A program made the position numbers and the translations under genes. From assembly GCA_903953985.1 (NCBI GenBank), contig CAJBLW010000586.1, forward strand, positions 1 through 11,251: 11,251 nucleotides of DNA, given 5' to 3'. The notes below the pieces were generated by a model. That model saw nothing but the letters and a program-made list of their open reading frames with translations. It was not told where the DNA came from and ran no database searches. The DNA is from an uncultured Burkholderiales bacterium (GTDB lineage Bacteria > Pseudomonadota > Gammaproteobacteria > Burkholderiales > Burkholderiaceae_C). Positions 1 through 5,707 of the stretch are shown here, piece by piece. Position 1 is the first letter of the stretch, and each line of letters starts with the position of its first letter.

Positions 1-360
1 CTTGATCTCGATGGTGCCCAAGCCTGCCGCGTCGGCAATGGCCGTGCCGCTCATGCCCGCAAACACGACCGAACCGACCACGTTGACGTGACCTAAGCCA
101 CCTTTGAGCCAGCCCACCAGGGCCAGCGCGTAGTTGTAAATGCGGTTGGTGATGCCCGCGTTGTTCATCAGGTTGCCCGCCAGAATGAAGAAGGGTACGG
201 CCAGGAGTGGAAAGCTGTCGATGCCCGAGACCATGCGGTGGATCACCACAAAGGGCGGCGAACTTTCGACAAACAAAAGGTAAATCAGTGACGCGCCCGC
301 CATGGCAATGGCCACCGGGATACCGCCACTCATGAGGATGAGGAAAAGGATCTTCAACAT
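1..360 (-). CDS. dctM: TRAP transporter large permease, DctM type (partial)
   Basis: This is the large membrane subunit of a tripartite ATP-independent periplasmic (TRAP) transporter, the part that carries the substrate across the inner membrane using an ion gradient. Only the first 120 residues are present; the family is usually about 425 residues long, and the rest lies beyond the left edge. Family marks are visible: a hydrophobic N-terminus with G13-I-P-V-A, then the typical stretch from about residue 50 (LLAVPFFILAGNLMNNAGI), the GGL-x-HVNV segment near 87-94, and SGTAIADAAGLG at 104-115. It starts 21 nt after the small-permease stop, with only a weak purine-rich site (AGAAAG) before the ATG, so translation is probably coupled. 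The family assignment is firm. The substrate is inferred from the neighbouring catabolic genes to be a sugar acid or related carboxylate. Confidence 0.92.
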   Translation of the reverse strand, partial: MLKILFLILMSGGIPVAIAMAGASLIYLLFVESSPPFVVIHRMVSGIDSFPLLAVPFFILAGNLMNNAGITNRIYNYALALVGWLKGGLGHVNVVGSVVFAGMSGTAIADAAGLGTIEIK

Positions 361-381
361 GGAGAACTTTCTATCGGCGTT

Positions 382-957
382 TCAGCGGTCGGTCATTTCA
401 GATTCGGGGCGTTGCAGCACGGTGTAACCGCGTTGCCAATGCACCTTGGCCACCCATACGGCGCGCAAGCACATGGCCGCAAAACCGGCCATCACCACGC
501 CATAAACCAGGTTCATCGGCAAATCGATGATGGTCATTTTGTAGCTGCCCAGCTTTTGCATCATCTGGCCCGTCAGGAAGGTGGCGGCCGCAAAGAAGGC
601 GATGCGCATCACATCGACCACAGTGCCCATGGCGCGGCCCATCCAGTCGGGCATGAATCGAAAGAAAAAGTCCACCTGGATGTGGTTGTTTTTGGCCACG
701 CCGATGGTGGCCCCTGTGAATACGGCTGCGATCAGCAAATAACGTGCAATTTCTTCGGTCCAAGAGGCCGAGTTGTTCATCACGTAGCGCGTGAAAAATT
801 GGTAAAAAACGGTAAGCCCCAAGGCCCAGAAAAAAGCCAGCGCTACCCAGGCCTCGATGGGCGTGCCTGACAGGTCAACCTCTTCATCGGTGGCGTGAAA
901 CTGGCCGTCGTCGCCCATGACTTTGGGCATGGCGTCGAGGTCGGGGAGTTTGCTCAT
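382..957 (-). CDS. dctQ: TRAP transporter small permease, DctQ type
   Basis: This is the small membrane subunit of the TRAP transporter, which pairs with DctM in the inner membrane. The protein has 191 residues and about four membrane helices (roughly 35-56, 71-89, 108-128 and 143-165). The family signature is R57-Y-V followed by W66-T-E-E-I-A-R72. A 33-residue, partly acidic N-terminal tail precedes the first helix and is somewhat long for the family. The ATG at 957 was chosen because AAGGA lies 7 nt upstream. An in-frame TTG at 1023 would add 22 residues, but it would translate straight through a terminator-like hairpin. The gene sits between the dctP-type and dctM-type genes in the standard order P-Q-M. 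Confidence 0.92.
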   Translation of the reverse strand: MSKLPDLDAMPKVMGDDGQFHATDEEVDLSGTPIEAWVALAFFWALGLTVFYQFFTRYVMNNSASWTEEIARYLLIAAVFTGATIGVAKNNHIQVDFFFRFMPDWMGRAMGTVVDVMRIAFFAAATFLTGQMMQKLGSYKMTIIDLPMNLVYGVVMAGFAAMCLRAVWVAKVHWQRGYTVLQRPESEMTDR

Positions 958-964
958 GGGGGAA

Positions 965-969
965 TCCTT
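965..969 (-). promoter_or_regulatory. Ribosome binding site deciding the dctQ start
   Basis: AAGGA on the minus strand lies 7 nt before the ATG at 957. It supports this start over the in-frame TTG at 1023, and it lies just downstream of the 988-1014 hairpin and its T-tract. Confidence 0.75.
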
Positions 970-976
970 GAAATCG

Positions 977-1014
977 AAAAAACGCAGCAGGTCGGACCCT
1001 GCGGGTCCGACCTG
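977..1014 (-). terminator. Hairpin plus T-tract between dctP and dctQ
   Basis: The arms CAGGTCGGACCC and GGGTCCGACCTG pair perfectly over 12 bp (988-999 with 1003-1014) around a 3-nt loop. On the minus strand the hairpin is followed after 5 nt by six T residues, and it starts about 24 nt after the dctP stop. It has the shape of an intrinsic terminator, although the T-tract is set back a little. Because dctQM follow on the same strand, the likely effect is partial termination or protection of the dctP message end. Either would give more binding protein than permease, which is known in transporter operons. Confidence 0.7.
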
Positions 1015-1037
1015 TTCAGCCAAAGGGCTCCTCTGGC

Positions 1038-2027
1038 TTACTTGGCCGCTTGGATCTTGTCAAAGTCAGACTGCGTGAAACCCATGGAGGTCAGGGGTTT
1101 GTTTTTCAGGACAGCATCCTGGAAAGATTTGCGGTCCACCTGTACGATTTGCAGGCCTTTTTTCTTGAACTCGTCCACCAACTCGACTTCTCGCGCTTTG
1201 ATCTTGGCGGTGGCACGCGCTGCAGCTTGCTGCGTCACTTCAGTGAACATTCTTTTTTCTGCATCGCTCAATTTATTCCATAAGTGAGGCGCAACTTGAG
1301 TGATCAAACCGTCCACGATGTGACCTGTCAACATGATGGCTTTTTGCACTTCAAAAAACTTCTTGGCTTCGATGGTGGTCAAGGGGTTTTCTTGCGCTTC
1401 CACGGTCCCGTTTTGCAGGGCCAGATACACCTCGGCAAAAGCGATGGGCGTGGGGTTGGCGCCGCAGGACTCAGGTGTGGCGCGATAGGCGGGCACGTCG
1501 GGCACACGGATCTTGATGCCCTTCATGCCTTCGCAATTGGTGAATGCTTTTTGAGCCGTGGTGTGGCGTGCTCCGTAGTAGGTGTAGGCCGTGACCTGGA
1601 TGCCGGTCTTGGCGCGAAATTCGTTGACCATTTCCTGGAAAATTGGACTTTTGGAGTAGGCGATTAAATGTGCATCATCCCGAAAGATGAAGGGGTAGTA
1701 AGCGATACCAAACCGTGGGTAATTGCGTGCCGCAAACGAAGAGCCGCTGATGATCATGTCCACCGTGCCCAGCGTCAGGCCCTGGTTGATGTCGGTCTCT
1801 TTGCCCAGTGTGGAGGCCGGGAAGACCTGGATATCGAACTTGCCGTTGCTGCGCTTTTTGATCTCTTCGGCGGCCCATACCGATTCGGTGTGGTACGGCT
1901 CTGATGTTTCGTAGACGTGGGCCCATTTGATTTTTTGTTGGGCCATGGCGCCGGTGCTGACCAGCAGCGTGCCCATGGTTATGGCGCCGACGGCGGCCAG
2001 GGTTTTCAGTGTGAATCGTTTGCTCAT
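1038..2027 (-). CDS. dctP: TRAP transporter solute-binding protein, DctP family
   Basis: This is the periplasmic receptor of the TRAP system; it captures the substrate and hands it to the QM permease. The protein has 329 residues, normal for the family. A Sec signal peptide is clear: basic residues K3-R4, a hydrophobic core and an AMA motif, with cleavage expected after A29. Family motifs include FPASTLGKETD (69-79), the G152-A-R154 segment, G170-I-K-I-R174-V-P carrying the conserved arginine that binds a substrate carboxylate in DctP proteins, and the 199-215 block (EVYLALQNGTVEAQENP). The mature protein has only two cysteines, C165 and C188, which could form a disulfide. The ATG at 2027 was chosen because GAGGAG lies 6 nt upstream and the signal peptide then begins directly. 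An upstream start at 2081 would add 18 residues before the signal peptide. The substrate is probably an organic or sugar acid, inferred from context. Confidence 0.93.
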   Translation of the reverse strand: MSKRFTLKTLAAVGAITMGTLLVSTGAMAQQKIKWAHVYETSEPYHTESVWAAEEIKKRSNGKFDIQVFPASTLGKETDINQGLTLGTVDMIISGSSFAARNYPRFGIAYYPFIFRDDAHLIAYSKSPIFQEMVNEFRAKTGIQVTAYTYYGARHTTAQKAFTNCEGMKGIKIRVPDVPAYRATPESCGANPTPIAFAEVYLALQNGTVEAQENPLTTIEAKKFFEVQKAIMLTGHIVDGLITQVAPHLWNKLSDAEKRMFTEVTQQAAARATAKIKAREVELVDEFKKKGLQIVQVDRKSFQDAVLKNKPLTSMGFTQSDFDKIQAAK

Positions 2028-2033
2028 CTTGGT

Positions 2034-2039
2034 CTCCTC
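2034..2039 (-). promoter_or_regulatory. Ribosome binding site deciding the dctP start
   Basis: GAGGAG on the minus strand is 6 nt before the ATG at 2027. This strong site fixes the start immediately before the signal peptide and suggests high translation of the binding protein. Confidence 0.8.
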
Positions 2040-2072
2040 ATTGGGGTTTGAAATTTGCTGACGCGGGAACAG

Positions 2073-2096
2073 AAAAACCACCCTAACGGGCGGGTG
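2073..2096 (-). terminator. Weak terminator-like hairpin at the end of the regulator gene
   Basis: On the minus strand CACCC and GGGTG (2092-2096 and 2079-2083) can pair around an 8-nt loop that contains the regulator's stop codon, and TTTTT follows at 2073-2077. The stem is only 5 bp, so termination would be partial at best. It may separate regulator and transporter expression. Confidence 0.3.
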
Positions 2097-2811
2097 CGCG
2101 GCGCCAGCTCGCGCTGTATCTTTTGTGGGCTTGTTTCAGGTGCTTTTGCATGGCTTTTCGGGCCGCGCTGCTGTCACGCGCCTCGATAGCCTGCATCACT
2201 TCCATGTGTTCTGCAATGGCGGTTTGCCATGAGACGGGGTGTTCAAAATAATCACCCAGCCGTTCAAACAAGGGCCCGTTACGGGCCATCCAGTAGCGCT
2301 GCACCGTGTCCAACAGCACGCTGTTGCCGCAGGCTTGGGCAATGGCTTCGTGAAACGCTTCATCGCCTTGGCGAGGCACTTCATCCCGCGCGGCTTCGAG
2401 CTTCATTTGTTGCAGTCCGCTCTTGATGGCTTTGAGGTCGCCCTTTTGGGCGTTGGCAGCGGCAAGGGCCGCCACTTCGGCCTCGACCAGAATGCGGGCG
2501 CTCATGACCTCCAGAGGCCCCCAGTTGGCAGGGGTGTTGTCGTCCAACTCCGCCGTAGACAATGTCGACTTGGCCGCGGTGTTTTGCCGAATATAAATGC
2601 CAGACCCCGTGCGCACCTCGATCATGCCTTCCACTTCCAGCGCGATCAGGGCTTCGCGCACCGAAGGGCGGCTCACGCCCAGCTGCACGGCCAGGTCGCG
2701 CTCGGCCGGCAGACGCGAACCCAGCCCGAACTCGCCCGACACCATCAGCTGCCGAAGTTGTTCGGCAATCTGGCGGTACAAGCGCTGTGGGGCCACGGTA
2801 TGCAAGGGCAT
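2083..2811 (-). CDS. GntR-family transcription regulator, FCD (FadR) subfamily
   Basis: This is a DNA-binding regulator whose C-terminal domain senses a small carboxylate, probably an intermediate of the adjacent sugar-acid pathway. The protein has 242 residues. A winged helix-turn-helix spans about 10-75 with the GntR pattern: S32-R-L-P-A-E-R38, then G45-V-S-R-P-S-V-R-E-A-L and the wing R67-T-G-S-G-I-Y. The all-helical FCD domain spans about 98-228 and keeps the usual metal/ligand residues D150, H154, H202 and H224. The ATG at 2811 has no clear Shine-Dalgarno site but gives the standard family N-terminus. The gene is 55 bp upstream of dctP on the same strand and divergent from the catabolic genes. 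It probably represses both directions until its ligand appears, acting at the palindrome at 2833-2863; that role is inferred. Confidence 0.92.
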   Translation of the reverse strand: MPLHTVAPQRLYRQIAEQLRQLMVSGEFGLGSRLPAERDLAVQLGVSRPSVREALIALEVEGMIEVRTGSGIYIRQNTAAKSTLSTAELDDNTPANWGPLEVMSARILVEAEVAALAAANAQKGDLKAIKSGLQQMKLEAARDEVPRQGDEAFHEAIAQACGNSVLLDTVQRYWMARNGPLFERLGDYFEHPVSWQTAIAEHMEVMQAIEARDSSAARKAMQKHLKQAHKRYSASWRRAPAR

Positions 2812-2832
2812 AGGGAATCAGGGATAACGTGA

Positions 2833-2863
2833 ATTGGACAAGTGGTCAGACCAGTTGCACAAT
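2833..2863. promoter_or_regulatory. FCD/GntR operator palindrome in the divergent control region
   Basis: A palindrome is centred on A2848, with the perfect core TGGTC-A-GACCA. Extended to 19 bp (CAAGTGGTCAGACCAGTTG) it has one mismatched pair, and over the full 31 bp 12 of 15 pairs match, ending in ATTG and CAAT. FadR-type operators are known to follow a TGGTNNNACCA pattern. Its place between the divergent regulator and catabolic genes makes it the likely site for the FCD regulator encoded at 2083-2811. Confidence 0.75.
2834..2863 (+). promoter_or_regulatory. Possible promoter for the catabolic genes, overlapping the operator
   Basis: TTGGAC (2834-2839) and CACAAT (2858-2863), 18 nt apart, resemble -35 and -10 boxes on the plus strand. 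Because of the palindrome, the minus strand offers TTGTGC (2857-2862) and TCCAAT (2833-2838) at the same spacing, facing the regulator gene. All the matches are weak. If real, a regulator bound to the core would block both promoters. Confidence 0.35.
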
Positions 2864-3031
2864 CATCACATGGTCAAGCAAGCATGCCACTCCGCACAAA
2901 CCCGTAGGGTGTGTGTCGCAAAAAAGACGCACCTTCGGGGTCGAGCGCCGCATGCTGTCTAACCTTTCCATTCTCTCTTTTCTCATTCGTTTTGTTCCCA
3001 TTGATCGTTTTGCCTAGCGCGTTCGCTTTTT
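2864..3031 (+). other. Leader region upstream of the dehydratase gene
   Basis: These 168 bp lie between the operator and the dehydratase ATG. I see no convincing gene, riboswitch or strong hairpin. One extra TGGTC half-site occurs at 2871-2875. The bases before the ATG at 3032 are pyrimidine-rich and contain no Shine-Dalgarno site. Confidence 0.5.
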
Positions 3032-4147
3032 ATGCCCCAAGTCACCATTGACCGTGTGAGCCTTCGGCAAGTCAACTTGCCGCCCAAGGTCTTGCGCACC
3101 GACGCCATCCAGTCCTTTGTGACGCAAGAAACGATTTTGCTCACACTCCATTGCAGCGACGGTATCGACGCCACGGGTTACGCCTACACGATTGGCACCG
3201 GTGGCTCTTCGGTCATGGCCTTGCTCAAGGATCACTTGGCACCGCGCCTGATTGGTCGTAACCCGGTCATGGTCGAAGCCATCTGGAAAGATCTGTTTTT
3301 CCACACCCATGCCACCGCTGTGGGGGCCATGACCAGCTTGTCACTGGCCTGCGTGGACACCGCTTTGTGGGACTGGCGTGCGCAGAGCCAGGGCCTGCCG
3401 CTTTGGCAGTTGCTGGGCGGTGCGCAGCCGCGCGTGCCGCTGTACACCACCGAAGGCGGCTGGCTGCATTTGTCTCCCCAGGCGCTGGTGGACCAAACGC
3501 TGGAGGCACAAGCCCAAGGTTTCAAAGGGGCCAAAATCAAGATCGGCCGCCCCCATGTGAGCGAAGACGTGGCGCGCCTGAGTGCCGTGCGCGAGGCGGT
3601 GGGGCCGGGCTTTGAGTTGATGACCGATGCCAACCAGGGCTTCAACCGTGCCGAGGTGGTGCGCCGTGCGCGCGCTTTTGATGGGTTGGGTCTGGCCTGG
3701 ATCGAAGAGCCCATGCCCGCCGAAGACGTGTCGGGCCACCGCCAGTTGCGCGAGCACACCACCATCCCCGTGGCGGTGGGCGAGTCGATGTACCACCCAA
3801 TGCAGTTTCGCGAATACTTGGAGCAGGGCGCTTGCTCAATCGTGCAACCTGATGTGGCGCGCATTGGCGGCATCACGCCCTGGATAAAAACTGCGCACCT
3901 GGCCGAAACCTTTGACGTGGCGGTGTGCCCGCACTTCTTGATGGAATTGCATGTGAGCCTGTGCGCGGCCGTGCCCAACGCCACATGGGTCGAATACATC
4001 CCGCAGCTCGACGACATCACCACTTCGCGCATGCAAGTGCAAGACGGGTTCGCCCTGCCGCCCAACTCCCCCGGCCTGGGCATCGCTTGGGACTGGGCTG
4101 CCATCACCGCACGACAGATCACCCAACTGGAGATAAAAGCACCATGA
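3032..4147 (+). CDS. Enolase-superfamily sugar-acid dehydratase, mandelate racemase subgroup
   Basis: This is probably a Mg-dependent dehydratase that turns an aldonate or aldarate into a 2-keto-3-deoxy acid. The protein has 371 residues: a capping domain (about 1-130) and a TIM-barrel domain. The barrel carries K168-I-K170, metal ligands D199, E225 and E251, the D274/H301 pair, and E321. Every spacing equals that of mandelate racemase (K164, K166, D195, E221, E247, D270, H297, E317), offset by 4. Sequence around QPDVARIGGITPW and CPHFLMELH also recalls talarate/galactarate dehydratases of this subgroup. Racemase activity on a mandelate-like acid is the alternative, but the downstream SDR and FAH genes favour dehydration. 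It is shorter than known L-fuconate dehydratases (about 440). The start lacks a clear ribosome binding site. The stop overlaps the next start (ATGA). Family and subgroup are firm; the substrate is unknown. Confidence 0.9.
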   Translation: MPQVTIDRVSLRQVNLPPKVLRTDAIQSFVTQETILLTLHCSDGIDATGYAYTIGTGGSSVMALLKDHLAPRLIGRNPVMVEAIWKDLFFHTHATAVGAMTSLSLACVDTALWDWRAQSQGLPLWQLLGGAQPRVPLYTTEGGWLHLSPQALVDQTLEAQAQGFKGAKIKIGRPHVSEDVARLSAVREAVGPGFELMTDANQGFNRAEVVRRARAFDGLGLAWIEEPMPAEDVSGHRQLREHTTIPVAVGESMYHPMQFREYLEQGACSIVQPDVARIGGITPWIKTAHLAETFDVAVCPHFLMELHVSLCAAVPNATWVEYIPQLDDITTSRMQVQDGFALPPNSPGLGIAWDWAAITARQITQLEIKAP

Positions 4148-4893
4148 GACTCAAAGGAAAAATTGCACTCGTCACCGCTGCCGGTCAGGGCATTGGCCAA
4201 GCGGCGGCATTGGCCATGGCGGCCGAAGGCGCCACGGTCTATGCGACCGATGTGAACGCCGAACTGCTCAAAGCCTACCAGGGCAATGCGAATGTTCACA
4301 CTGCCGTTCTGAACGTGCTCGACAAAAAAGCGATTGCCGCTCAAGTGGCCAGCCTGCCGCGCATCGACATCATTTTCAACTGCGCAGGCTTTGTGCACAA
4401 CGGCAACATCGAACTGGCCACCGACGAGGATTGGGATTTTGCTTTCAACCTGAACGTGCGATCGCAGTTCTGGATGATCCAGGCGGCCATCCCCAAAATG
4501 CTGGCGCAGTTTGAAAAAGACGGCCAAGGCGGCAGCATCATCAACATGGCCAGCGTGTGCTCCAGTGTTCGCGGTCTGCCCAACCGTTTCATCTATGGCG
4601 CGAGCAAAGCGGCCGTGATTGGCCTGACCAAAAGCGTGGCGGCCGATTATGTGCGTAAGGGCATCCGCTGCAATTGCATTTGCCCCGGGACCGTGGACAC
4701 GCCTTCGCTGCAAGACCGCATCAACAGCTATGCCGACCCAGTACAGGCGCGTCAGGACTTCATCAACCGCCAGCCCATGGGGCGTTTGGCCCAAGCGCAC
4801 GAGATCGCGCCCATCGTGACCTTTCTCGCTTCCGACGAATCCATCTTCGCCACAGGCAATGCCTACATGGTCGACGGTGGCATGACCATTTGA
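4144..4893 (+). CDS. Short-chain dehydrogenase, BDH2/2-keto-3-deoxy-L-fuconate dehydrogenase type
   Basis: This classical SDR oxidoreductase has 249 residues. It probably oxidises a hydroxyl of the 2-keto-3-deoxy acid made by the upstream dehydratase, using NAD+. The cofactor motif is T11-A-A-G-Q-G-I-G18, and D36 after the second strand favours NAD over NADP. N104, S137, Y151 and K155 form the catalytic set. Several stretches strongly recall, from memory, human BDH2 (DHRS6) and the bacterial 2-keto-3-deoxy-L-fuconate dehydrogenases: QGIGQAAALA near residue 15, WDF-x-x-NLNVRS at 97-107, KAAVIGLTKSVAAD, and CPGTVDTPSLQ-x-RI. The 4-bp overlap with the dehydratase gene indicates translational coupling. 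A longer open frame reaching back to 3925 lies inside the dehydratase gene and is not the start. Confidence 0.9.
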   Translation: MRLKGKIALVTAAGQGIGQAAALAMAAEGATVYATDVNAELLKAYQGNANVHTAVLNVLDKKAIAAQVASLPRIDIIFNCAGFVHNGNIELATDEDWDFAFNLNVRSQFWMIQAAIPKMLAQFEKDGQGGSIINMASVCSSVRGLPNRFIYGASKAAVIGLTKSVAADYVRKGIRCNCICPGTVDTPSLQDRINSYADPVQARQDFINRQPMGRLAQAHEIAPIVTFLASDESIFATGNAYMVDGGMTI

Positions 4894-4924
4894 ACCACCA
4901 CACTTCAATCGAAGAAAGACACAC

Positions 4925-5683
4925 ATGAACTTGCTCGACATGAAAGGCCGTCACGCGGTCATCACCGGTGCAGCCACCGGTTTGGGCTATGCCATCGCGC
5001 AGCGCATGCTCGCATCCGGTGCACGGGTCACCATCTGGGACCGTGATGTGGCGGGCATGGCCCAAGCGGCCGAGCAACTGCGCAAAGGCCAGCTGGGTGC
5101 GGTGGTCAACACCGTGCAGGTCGATGTGGCCAACCACGATTCGGTGGTGCAAGCCACGGCGCAGACCACGGCGCTGGCGGGCGTCGATGTGCTGGTCAAC
5201 AGCGCCGGCATCACCGGCCCCAACGTCAAAGTGTGGGACTACCCGGTGGACGCATGGAAGCAGGTGTTCGATGTGAACGTGCATGGCCTGTTTCATTGCT
5301 GCCGCGAACTGAGCGCGCACATGAAGACCCGCAATTACGGGCGCATCGTCAACATCGCATCGGTCGCGGGTAAAGATGGCAACCCCAACGCCAGCGCGTA
5401 CAGCGCGAGTAAAGCCGCCGTGATTGGGCTGACCAAATCGTTGGGCAAGGAGTTGGCCGACACCGGTGTGCGTGTGAACTGTGTCACCCCGGCGGCTGTG
5501 AAGACGGCGATTTTTGATCAAATGACGCCCGAGCACATCCAGTTCATGCTCTCCAAAATTCCGATGGCCCGCTTTGGCGAGCCCGAAGAAGTCGCAGCCA
5601 TGGTCACCTGGCTGAGCACCGAAGAATGTTCCTTCTCCACTGGCGCGGTCTTTGATCTGTCCGGTGGCCGTTCCACTTATTGA
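4925..5683 (+). CDS. Short-chain dehydrogenase, second of the cluster
   Basis: This is a second classical SDR of 252 residues. The Rossmann motif is T14-G-A-A-T-G-L-G21, D39 suggests NAD+, and N118, S146, Y159 and K163 form the catalytic set. The C-terminus (FSTGAVFDLSGGRSTY) resembles SDRs annotated as 2-keto-3-deoxy-L-rhamnonate 4-dehydrogenases or as 3-oxoacyl-ACP reductase-like enzymes of sugar-acid loci. It follows the first SDR by 31 bp with AAGAAAG as ribosome binding site. Two SDRs in one operon could act on two epimers of the same intermediate. Alternatively one could oxidise the free sugar or an alcohol and the other the keto-deoxy acid. Family firm; exact step unresolved. Confidence 0.9.
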   Translation: MNLLDMKGRHAVITGAATGLGYAIAQRMLASGARVTIWDRDVAGMAQAAEQLRKGQLGAVVNTVQVDVANHDSVVQATAQTTALAGVDVLVNSAGITGPNVKVWDYPVDAWKQVFDVNVHGLFHCCRELSAHMKTRNYGRIVNIASVAGKDGNPNASAYSASKAAVIGLTKSLGKELADTGVRVNCVTPAAVKTAIFDQMTPEHIQFMLSKIPMARFGEPEEVAAMVTWLSTEECSFSTGAVFDLSGGRSTY

Positions 5684-5707
5684 TTTTTTAAACACTGAAA
5701 GGCAACT

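Noticed and set aside
958..1023. N-terminal extension of DctQ from a TTG codon
   Set aside because: It would encode the terminator-like hairpin; the ATG at 957 has a well-placed AAGGA site.
2028..2081. N-terminal extension of DctP by 18 residues
   Set aside because: It would place polar residues before a complete Sec signal peptide, and the strong GAGGAG site favours 2027.
2909..2933. Possible hairpin in the leader upstream of the dehydratase gene
   Set aside because: The stem is only about 7 bp with a wobble pair and an A-rich loop, and no T-tract or riboswitch-like fold is near.
2829..3017. Short plus-strand frame of 62 codons in the divergent control region
   Set aside because: It begins at a GTG inside the operator region, has no ribosome binding site and resembles nothing; the region is better explained as control sequence and leader.
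3925..4143. Extension of the first SDR back into the dehydratase gene
   Set aside because: The SDR family N-terminus begins at 4144 and the upstream part is an out-of-frame reading of the dehydratase.
3232..4941. Antisense open frame of about 569 codons opposite the dehydratase and first SDR
   Set aside because: A shadow of strongly conserved sense-strand genes with no domain signature of its own.
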